Source: Chitinophaga pinensis
GTDB lineage: Bacteria; Bacteroidota; Bacteroidia; Chitinophagales; Chitinophagaceae
DNA length: 5,023 nt
Direction: 5' to 3'
Assembly (NCBI GenBank): GCA_943324055.2
Contig: CALPKD020000133.1
Location: forward strand, 1 to 5,023
Below, piece by piece: positions 1 to 5,023 of this stretch; the stretch's first letter is position 1; each line of letters opens with the position of its first letter. A model generated the notes under the pieces. The model had not been told where the DNA came from. It worked only from the letters and a program-made list of their open reading frames with translations, and made no database searches. Both the position numbers and the translations under genes were made by a program.

Positions 1-1236
1 AGCCAAACGGTACGCAAATTCAGTTTTGTCGGCATCGGTTGCAAAGTCGTTAGTTGTTTTCCCTGCAAGTGTGTTTAATGCCTGCGCCTGATAGCCGCCA
101 TCGCTTAATAGTCTTGTTTTTAATAATAGGGGATTAGGCCACTTTCCCGATTTTGCACTTTGATAAGCTTGTTTGTCGGCGTCGGTAATTTGATTGCCCA
201 CTTTTAAAACTTGCTTTCGATAGCCATTGGCTTTGTTCATGTCTCCGCGCATATAGGCAATCCAGCTTAGATGCTCATAGGCATCTTTTACATAAAACTT
301 ACCCTTAAAAGTGGTAGTAAATTCCGTAAATGCTTTTTCTGCTTTGTCTAGCTTTAATTCATTTAAATAGGCATACCCTAATTCCAACTGCCAAAAGGGT
401 AGTTGTAGGTAGGCTTCAGAATTGTCCAGCTGCTGTACAATATTCAACGCCTTTGTGGATTGTTGATGATTCAGGTAAAGGTTAGTGGCCATGTAAGCAT
501 GTATCTGGTTGGCCTTAAAGTTATAAGGGGTGTTTTGGATAAAGTCGAATCCTTTTTCGGTGTTGCCTTCAAACAACATCACTAAATAAGGGTATACAAA
601 CAGCGCTTCGTTCCTACACTGCTTACTATATTCATCATTGCTATTTAGGTACTTCAATACCATCGCATTTCCTTCGCTTATCTTCCCGCTCATACCTAGT
701 AAATTGACCATCCATTGGTAACCCTTTGGAACGGTTCCAATTACGGTATTCAAGAGACCAAAATAAACGTCATTTGGTGTAAAGCGGGGATATTTTTTCT
801 TGTTTTCTTTAAAGAGGAGATAGGCCTTTCTAAAATCTAAAGCAGCTTCCCAGTTTCGGTCAAACCGAATTGAGACCAATGCTTTATGTAAATGTGCTAA
901 GCCTAAGCTATAAAGATAATAAGGCGTGTTTTGTGGTCCTGATTCAAACTGTTTAATTCGATTGCCAAAGTTTGGATACAACCTGTCATAGTCTGCGTCG
1001 CTCTCATTAAAAAAAAGTTGGTAAAAATCAGCATAGCTTTCAAGTAACGGATAAACCAAGTTGTTAGGGGTCGCTTTTGCTTCAAGGCCTATTATCTTTC
1101 TTGCTTCGGGAATTTTGAGAGAAGTGATGGATTCGTATACTCGCTGTGTTTTTTCATTCCAATTGTATTGTAATTGAGCGTTTAAGGAGCAACACATCAA
1201 TAATACACAGCAGCCGAGTAATAATAGCTTTCTCAT
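1..1236 (-). CDS. Exported tetratricopeptide-repeat protein, 3' end outside the window (partial)
   Basis: This frame is open for 412 codons from the ATG at 1234-1236 to the left edge; I checked every triplet and found no stop, so the gene is truncated only by the window. Residues 1-20 form a signal peptide (MRK, a hydrophobic core rich in Leu and Cys, then SLNA before Gln21), so the product is probably periplasmic or outer-membrane facing. The rest is helical and repeat-like. Residues about 281-312 (W282, G287, Y288, A289, Y290, A299, A302, F303) and about 316-350 (A319, L323, A327, G331, A336) fit the TPR pattern. A Gly/Pro-spaced segment at about residues 163-190 resembles, from memory, the TTC39/IML2 TPR family. 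No enzyme motif is visible. It probably acts in protein-protein interaction, but its partner and role are unknown. It follows the zinc-ribbon gene on the same strand, separated by a terminator hairpin ending 15 nt before the start codon. Confidence 0.85.
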   Translation of the reverse strand, partial: MRKLLLLGCCVLLMCCSLNAQLQYNWNEKTQRVYESITSLKIPEARKIIGLEAKATPNNLVYPLLESYADFYQLFFNESDADYDRLYPNFGNRIKQFESGPQNTPYYLYSLGLAHLHKALVSIRFDRNWEAALDFRKAYLLFKENKKKYPRFTPNDVYFGLLNTVIGTVPKGYQWMVNLLGMSGKISEGNAMVLKYLNSNDEYSKQCRNEALFVYPYLVMLFEGNTEKGFDFIQNTPYNFKANQIHAYMATNLYLNHQQSTKALNIVQQLDNSEAYLQLPFWQLELGYAYLNELKLDKAEKAFTEFTTTFKGKFYVKDAYEHLSWIAYMRGDMNKANGYRKQVLKVGNQITDADKQAYQSAKSGKWPNPLLLKTRLLSDGGYQAQALNTLAGKTTNDFATDADKTEFAYRLA

Positions 1237-1240
1237 AAGT

Positions 1241-1279
1241 GTAAAAATAAAGAAAGGGTAGCGGTTAGGCTACCCTTTC
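1241..1279 (-). terminator. Intrinsic terminator after the zinc-ribbon gene (possibly bidirectional)
   Basis: Positions 1252-1262 and 1269-1279 are perfect inverted repeats (11-bp stem, 6-nt loop). On the minus strand the stem runs directly into TTTATTTTT (1251-1243), the classic U-tract, 41 nt after the stop codon of the zinc-ribbon gene. On the plus strand there are also seven T residues (1286-1292), so it could work both ways, although no plus-strand gene points into it here. It ends 15 nt before the ATG of the downstream TPR gene. Confidence 0.8.
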
Positions 1280-1281
1280 AA
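1253..1281 (-). promoter_or_regulatory. Weak candidate promoter for the TPR gene, embedded in the terminator hairpin
   Basis: On the minus strand TTG (1281-1279) is followed after 18 nt by TACCCTTT (1260-1253), which matches the Bacteroidota -7 consensus TAnnTTTG at 4 of 6 fixed bases. Transcription would begin inside the T-rich stretch before the ATG at 1236, leaving a leader of about 12-16 nt. The match is poor and the sequence is constrained by the hairpin, so this is only a suggestion of how the gene could escape the upstream terminator. Confidence 0.2.
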
Positions 1282-1319
1282 GGTATTTTTTTAAAATCGA
1301 ATGGGGTGAACCAGTCGGC

Positions 1320-2066
1320 TTATTTCTTTCCTGTTACATCTTCTTCTACCAAGATTCTACCGCAGTTCTCACATACGATAATTTTTTTGTGTAGACGAAT
1401 TTCGCTTTGACGTTGAGGAGGGATGGAGTTAAAACAACCTCCACAAGCATCTCTTTCAACAGTTACTACTGCTAAGCCATTACGGTAGCTAGATCTAATT
1501 CTGTCATAGCTGTACAATAAACGCTCATCAATATGTGCTCTTGCTTCCTCGCTTTTTGTTCTTAATTCTTTCTCTTCAATCTCTGTATCTGCGATGATTT
1601 TTTCTAATTCGCTTTTCTTGTGTTGTAAAACACCATCTTTCACAGCAATGGTCTTTTTAGCAGCGTCCAAGGTTTTCACCTTTTCTGCTAATTCCTCATT
1701 TGCATCACGCATATGTTTTTCGGCAAGTTTGATCTCTAAACCTTGCATTTCAATTTCCTTGTTGATGGCTTCAAACTCTCGATTGTTTTTAACGTTCTCG
1801 CTTTGTTGCTCATACTTCACTAATAACGATTCGCTTTCCTTTGTCGCTTCTTTCTTAGATTCGATAAATTCAGTGATGCCATTAATTTCTTCTTCTATTC
1901 TAGTTTGTCTGTTCAACAAACCTTGAACTTCGTCTTCCAAATCTTTTACTTCCATTGGTAGTTCACCACGTAAAACTTCGATCTCGTCAATGCTACTGTC
2001 AACGATTTGAAGCTTGTAAAGATTTACTAATTTTTCCTCTACTGAAAAGTCTTTAGCTGATGCCAT
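1320..2066 (-). CDS. Coiled-coil protein with C-terminal C4-type zinc ribbon (zf-RING_7 / COG1579 family)
   Basis: The 248-residue product has the two-part structure of the COG1579 family. A long charged helical hairpin (about residues 8-190, rich in Glu, Lys and Leu) carries the conserved tip sequence NNREFEAINKEIE at 94-106. A C-terminal zinc ribbon has Cys208-x2-Cys211 and Cys232-x2-Cys235, and all four ligands are present. The protein is cytoplasmic, with no signal peptide or membrane segment. Relatives include Helicobacter HP0958/FlgZ and chlamydial CdsZ, which act in flagellar or type III secretion and bind RNA or partner proteins. In Bacteroidota the role is not established, and no secretion gene is nearby. 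The length is normal for the family. The ATG is the natural start, just before the helical region. The NIF3 gene ends 39 bp upstream on the same strand, so the two probably form an operon closed by the hairpin at 1252-1279. Confidence 0.93.
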   Translation of the reverse strand: MASAKDFSVEEKLVNLYKLQIVDSSIDEIEVLRGELPMEVKDLEDEVQGLLNRQTRIEEEINGITEFIESKKEATKESESLLVKYEQQSENVKNNREFEAINKEIEMQGLEIKLAEKHMRDANEELAEKVKTLDAAKKTIAVKDGVLQHKKSELEKIIADTEIEEKELRTKSEEARAHIDERLLYSYDRIRSSYRNGLAVVTVERDACGGCFNSIPPQRQSEIRLHKKIIVCENCGRILVEEDVTGKK

Positions 2067-2105
2067 ATTTTCGAATTTATTTGGATGGTCTTAATGAAGT
2101 GAATC

Positions 2106-2909
2106 TCAATCCTTAAAGTAGTGTACAGGTTGTGTATTAACCAAGGATTCGAGGACGGCAAAGGTAGGGAATTTACCCGTTAAATAAGCAACAATTAACT
2201 GAGGAACATATTGCTCACTTTCGCCGTGTCCAATATCCATTAAAAGAAAGCGTCCGTCAGCTTCAAAAAACTCGTGGTATTTAAGGTCGCTAGTAATAAA
2301 ACAGTCAATATTTTGATCCAGTATATGGCTTAATAAAAAACTTCCGCTACCACCACATAAAGCTATGGTATTCAGCTTTTTATCTGTAAAATTAGTGTGT
2401 TTAATGACATTTAATTTTAACTTCTCTTTTACCCATTGAATAAACTCTGGTCCAGACGTTTCAAGCGGCAATTCACCTACAATACCTGACCCAATAGGGT
2501 GGCCATTCTTGTCAAAAACTCCTGGGACAGGTGCTAAAATTCTTCGATTTTGGATGTGTAATTTGTCTGCCAATGTGCTATTTACCCCGTCAATCAGATT
2601 GTCCAAATTGGTATGGATTGCATAAAGTGCAATGTTATTTTGGATTGCTTTTATGACCACCCTCGATACGTAGTGGTTCGGGTTGAACTGTTTGATCCCC
2701 TTAAATACGATGGGATGATGGCTTACAATTAGGTTGCACCCTTTCAAAATTGCTTCGTCAACGACTGCTTCGGTGCAGTCCAAAGAGCACAAAATACCTG
2801 TACAATCTGTTTCGGGATCCCCTACAAGCAGGCCACAATTGTCATAAGATTCTTGAAAACGGATAGGAGCCCATTGCTCCAAACTGTCCATAATGTGTTT
2901 AATTTGCAT
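2106..2909 (-). CDS. DUF34/NIF3 (YbgI/YqfO-type) dinuclear metal-centre protein, compact form
   Basis: The 267-residue product is a NIF3-family protein. Family members form toroidal hexamers with a two-metal site. The metal ligands are visible: His64 and His65 in SHHP, Asp103 in HTNLD, and His228 and Glu232 in GHGESE, matching the E. coli YbgI pattern of HH, D, and H-x3-E. Other family signatures are DNCGLLVG (23-30) and ALCGGSGSFL (183-192). The protein is cytoplasmic. Databases often call it GTP cyclohydrolase I type 2 from weak activity of a Helicobacter homologue. The true function is unsettled, and a role in metal delivery or small-molecule hydrolysis has been proposed. The length matches E. 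coli YbgI (about 247) and not the roughly 365-370 residues common in Bacillus and Bacteroidota, because the PII/CutA-like insert is absent: RILAP (123-127) is followed within about 15 residues by SGIVGELP (141-148). It leads a probable operon with the zinc-ribbon gene and is divergent from the photolyase gene. Confidence 0.94.
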   Translation of the reverse strand: MQIKHIMDSLEQWAPIRFQESYDNCGLLVGDPETDCTGILCSLDCTEAVVDEAILKGCNLIVSHHPIVFKGIKQFNPNHYVSRVVIKAIQNNIALYAIHTNLDNLIDGVNSTLADKLHIQNRRILAPVPGVFDKNGHPIGSGIVGELPLETSGPEFIQWVKEKLKLNVIKHTNFTDKKLNTIALCGGSGSFLLSHILDQNIDCFITSDLKYHEFFEADGRFLLMDIGHGESEQYVPQLIVAYLTGKFPTFAVLESLVNTQPVHYFKD

Positions 2910-2933
2910 CCCCTAAATTAAAACTTAATTTTC
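2903..2933 (+). promoter_or_regulatory. Candidate promoter for the photolyase gene
   Basis: TTTG (2903-2906, a full match to the Bacteroidota -33 element) is followed after 19 nt by TAATTTTC (2926-2933), matching TAnnTTTG at 5 of 6 fixed bases. Transcription would start near 2937-2941, giving a leader of about 40 nt. The -33 element lies over the first codons of the divergent NIF3 gene, and the -7 element shares its TA with the opposing promoter. Confidence 0.45.
2915..2931. repeat. Perfect inverted repeat in the divergent promoter region
   Basis: AAATTAA (2915-2921) and TTAATTT (2925-2931) are exact inverted copies separated by AAC. The repeat covers most of both candidate -7 elements and starts 5 bp from the NIF3 ATG. 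It could be an operator half-site pair, but it is made only of A and T in an AT-rich gap. It is too weak a hairpin to be a terminator. Confidence 0.4.
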
Positions 2934-2949
2934 AAAAGGCGCTATTCAA
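2920..2949 (-). promoter_or_regulatory. Candidate promoter for the NIF3/zinc-ribbon operon
   Basis: On the minus strand TTG (2949-2947) is followed after exactly 19 nt by TAAGTTTT (2927-2920), which matches TAnnTTTG, the Bacteroidota -7 consensus, at 5 of 6 fixed bases. Transcription would start about 2912-2916, giving a leader of only a few nucleotides before the ATG at 2909. The site is AT-rich, so a chance match is possible. Confidence 0.4.
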
Positions 2950-2981
2950 CCATTTGAGCTTTTGGATGTTATATTACTATT

Positions 2982-4307
2982 ATGAGTCAACCTATTTATC
3001 TTTTTTGGTTTCGTCGGGACCTTCGATTGCAAGACAATACTGGATTGTTTCATGCGCTATCTGCTGCTAAAAAAATGGGGGTGCAAGTGCTTCCTATCTT
3101 CATTTTTGATAAAAATATATTGGAACAGTTAGACGATAAGGAAGATCGTCGGGTTGATTTCATACATCAAACCCTCACCGCTTTGCAGGACGAATTGGTT
3201 CAAAAGGACAAAACGCTTTGGGTACATTATGGAACCCCTGAGTCGGCTTTTAAGGAATTAAGCAAAAAATTTGACATTAAGGAAGTATACACGAATCACG
3301 ATTATGAACCCTATGCGCTAGAACGGGACGAGGCAATTAAGCAACAATTGGCGGGTCAGGGAATCGGATTTCACACCTATAAGGATCAGGTCATTTTTGA
3401 GAAAACGGAAGTAACCAAGGATGACGGGCAGCCTTACACCATTTTTACACCCTATTCAAACAAATGGAAAGCTGCTTGGGAAAAGCAACCTCCTGTTACC
3501 CATGCATCTGAAAAAGGAATTACTCATTTATTAAGCCATAGCCCTTTTGCCATTCCAAGTTTAACAACCATGGGATTTAAAAAGACAGACTTAATAATAC
3601 CTTCAAAAAAATGGAATGAGAAAACGGTCATGTCCTATACTGATCAAAGGAACTTTCCGAGTGTCGAAGGAGGCACGTCTCATTTAGGTATGCACCTAAG
3701 GTTTGGGACTATTTCTATTCGACAGTTGGCAATGGAAACTAAAGATGTGAATACCACTTATTTTAATGAACTTATTTGGCGCGATTTTTACCATATGATT
3801 CTTTCTAATTTCCCGCAGGTTGGGAAGGGCAAATCATTTAAGGCACAATATGATTTTATAGAATGGCGTAATAATGAAAACGAATTTGAGGCCTGGTGTC
3901 AAGGTAAAACCGGTTATCCCATTGTGGATGCGGGAATGCGCGAATTAAATACCACCGGTTTTATGCATAATAGAGTCCGTATGATTGTGGCTAGTTTTTT
4001 AACTAAGCATTTGTTAATTGACTGGCGTTGGGGCGAAGCCTATTTCGCGCAAAAATTATTAGATTTTGATTTAGCCGCCAATAATGGTGGATGGCAGTGG
4101 GCGAGTGGAAGTGGTTGCGATGCTGCCCCTTATTTTAGAGTGTTCAATCCTCGTTTGCAAACCGAAAAGTTTGACAAGCAATTAAAATATATTCGCAAGT
4201 GGGTGCCAGAGTTAGAAAGCTTCGAATATCCTAAGCCTATTGTGGTGCATGAGGAAGCAAGGGTAAGAGTTTTGGCAACCTATGCTAAGGCATTAAAAGA
4301 CGTGTAA
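2982..4307 (+). CDS. phrB: Class I CPD photolyase (deoxyribodipyrimidine photo-lyase)
   Basis: The 441-residue product uses blue/near-UV light and reduced FAD to split cyclobutane pyrimidine dimers in DNA. The N-terminal alpha/beta antenna domain begins with LFWFRRDLRLQDN (7-19); the C-terminal helical FAD domain spans about 230-430. Aligned with E. coli PhrB at a constant offset of 11, the electron-transfer tryptophans are W295, W348 and W371 (E. coli W306, W359, W382). The flavin asparagine is N367 (N378), and the acidic pair is D361 and D363 (D372, D374). The lesion contacts E263, W266, M334 and W373 (E274, W277, M345, W384) are all kept, which favours a working CPD photolyase over a cryptochrome. 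The E. coli folate-contact residues N108 and E109 appear to be Y111 and A112, so the antenna pigment cannot be assigned. The length is near the family norm (472 in E. coli). The ATG sits directly before the conserved N-terminus. The gene is divergent from NIF3, and its last 15 bp overlap the end of mqnD. Confidence 0.96.
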   Translation: MSQPIYLFWFRRDLRLQDNTGLFHALSAAKKMGVQVLPIFIFDKNILEQLDDKEDRRVDFIHQTLTALQDELVQKDKTLWVHYGTPESAFKELSKKFDIKEVYTNHDYEPYALERDEAIKQQLAGQGIGFHTYKDQVIFEKTEVTKDDGQPYTIFTPYSNKWKAAWEKQPPVTHASEKGITHLLSHSPFAIPSLTTMGFKKTDLIIPSKKWNEKTVMSYTDQRNFPSVEGGTSHLGMHLRFGTISIRQLAMETKDVNTTYFNELIWRDFYHMILSNFPQVGKGKSFKAQYDFIEWRNNENEFEAWCQGKTGYPIVDAGMRELNTTGFMHNRVRMIVASFLTKHLLIDWRWGEAYFAQKLLDFDLAANNGGWQWASGSGCDAAPYFRVFNPRLQTEKFDKQLKYIRKWVPELESFEYPKPIVVHEEARVRVLATYAKALKDV

Positions 4308-5023
4308 ATCGAAGTATACTTTTTCTAGTTGAGCAATTGCAACGCGACCTGTATTTCCCATGTCAACACTAAAGTCGTTTACATATAAGTCAATATGTTG
4401 ACGCATCACAGCTTCCGACATTTCTTGCGAATGGCATTTCACATATTCAGGTAAGGTATCGTAACTGTTTTTAAAAGCATATTCAACACTCTGCTTGATT
4501 AAATCATCTAGTATATTTACTTCGGCTGACGGCATATCATTGCGAGCTATAATTCCGCCAAGTGGGATAGGGGCATTAAATGTGTCTTCAAAATAAGTAC
4601 CCAAGTCCATCCATTTAGTTAATCCTTTTTCCGCGTAAGTAAAACGGTTCTCGTGAATAATGACACCCGCATCTACTTTGCCACTAATTACGGCTTCTTC
4701 AATTTCATCAAAAACTAAAAATACTTTATTGGTCACATTTGGGAAAGCCAAACTAAATAAAAGGTGCGCAGTGGTGTTCATTCCAGGAATGGCAACGCGC
4801 ATTGTTTTTGCATCAGGTAGTCCTTGCGTAAATGCGTTATTATAAATTAATAAAGGGCCAACGCCTTTTCCTAATGCACCCCCACTGTTTAATAAATGGT
4901 ATTTTTTTTTCACAAGTGGCCAAACGCCGTAACTTATTTTTGATATCGCTAATTTACCCTGTAATGCCCATTCATTAAGCGTTTGCACGTCTTGTAAATG
5001 CACATTGAACTCGTATCCTTTAG
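4293..5023 (-). CDS. mqnD: 1,4-dihydroxy-6-naphthoate synthase, N-terminus outside the window (partial)
   Basis: MqnD converts cyclic dehypoxanthinyl futalosine to 1,4-dihydroxy-6-naphthoate in the futalosine pathway to menaquinone, a cytoplasmic step. The fold is like a periplasmic binding protein. Visible family signatures are DVQTLNEWALQGKL, then ISYGVWPL, then LLNSGGALGKGVGPLL, and DAGVIIHENRFTY, whose His is the proposed catalytic base of Thermus MqnD. The frame stays open to the right edge (KGYEFN precedes the GTG at 5001-5003). That GTG is therefore an internal Val codon and not the start. The missing N-terminus should hold the family's SPCPNDTF-like motif, about 20-30 residues upstream. 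The TAA at 4293-4295 lies inside the photolyase gene's last codons, giving a 15-bp tail-to-tail overlap. No other menaquinone gene is visible in the window. Confidence 0.93.
   Translation of the reverse strand, partial: KGYEFNVHLQDVQTLNEWALQGKLAISKISYGVWPLVKKKYHLLNSGGALGKGVGPLLIYNNAFTQGLPDAKTMRVAIPGMNTTAHLLFSLAFPNVTNKVFLVFDEIEEAVISGKVDAGVIIHENRFTYAEKGLTKWMDLGTYFEDTFNAPIPLGGIIARNDMPSAEVNILDDLIKQSVEYAFKNSYDTLPEYVKCHSQEMSEAVMRQHIDLYVNDFSVDMGNTGRVAIAQLEKVYFDLHVF

Noticed and set aside
903..1085. Minus-strand open frame of 60 codons
   Set aside because: It lies out of frame inside the TPR gene, whose own frame is open across the whole region with a signal peptide and repeats.
1177..1236. Lipoprotein signal in the TPR protein (four Cys at 9, 10, 15 and 16)
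   Set aside because: LLGC at 6-9 is too near the N-terminus to follow a hydrophobic core, and LLMC/MCC do not fit a lipobox. Cleavage after Ala20 (SLNA-Q) fits a type I signal better.
1594..1926. Plus-strand open frame of 110 codons
   Set aside because: It is antisense to the coiled-coil part of the zinc-ribbon gene. Its Ser/Phe/Leu-rich product is what the reverse of Glu/Lys-rich codons gives, and no promoter or homology is apparent.
2946..2957. TCAA-ccat-TTGA inverted repeat upstream of the photolyase gene
   Set aside because: Only 4-bp arms; expected by chance in a gap of this composition.
4312..4321. Palindrome AAGTATACTT followed by T residues, as a terminator
   Set aside because: It is 10 bp with no loop and lies within mqnD coding sequence; it cannot form a stable hairpin.
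4660..4845. Plus-strand open frame of 61 codons
   Set aside because: It is antisense to conserved mqnD codons and has no recognisable features.
5001..5003. GTG as a possible mqnD start
   Set aside because: The codons before it (KGYEFN) continue the family's conserved sequence in frame to the window edge, so this is an internal Val codon.

Overview
The window looks like a chromosomal housekeeping stretch of a Bacteroidota bacterium. By eye the DNA is AT-rich. Start codons lack clear Shine-Dalgarno sequences and are preceded by A/T-rich leaders. Promoter-like sites fit the TTG...TAnnTTTG pattern of this phylum. The gene content (DUF34/NIF3 next to a C4 zinc-ribbon coiled-coil protein, a secreted TPR protein, and MqnD) fits as well. 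MqnD implies menaquinone synthesis by the futalosine route, which would favour a Cytophagia/Chitinophagia/Saprospiria-type lineage over a typical flavobacterium. That lineage call is an inference.

Layout, left to right: (1) 1-1236, minus: 5' part of a gene for an exported tetratricopeptide-repeat protein, running off the left edge after 412 codons. (2) 1237-1319: short intergenic gap with a perfect 11-bp hairpin terminator. (3) 1320-2066, minus: coiled-coil protein with a C-terminal C4 zinc ribbon. (4) 2106-2909, minus: DUF34/NIF3 dinuclear-metal protein in a compact form; it lies 39 bp upstream of the zinc-ribbon gene and probably shares its transcript. (5) 2910-2981: divergent control region in which two promoter candidates share the same TA step. 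(6) 2982-4307, plus: class I CPD photolyase with all key catalytic and lesion-contact residues visible. (7) 4293-5023, minus: mqnD, missing its N-terminus at the right edge and overlapping the photolyase 3' end by 15 bp.

Functionally, the NIF3/zinc-ribbon pair is a recurring but poorly understood partnership, photolyase repairs UV lesions, and MqnD acts in quinone synthesis. Nothing ties these into one pathway. There are no mobile elements, CRISPR arrays, RNA genes or clear signs of transfer. I do not see a new multi-gene system. The most notable points are the overlapping divergent promoters, the missing insert domain in the NIF3 protein, and the terminator placed directly in front of the TPR gene.
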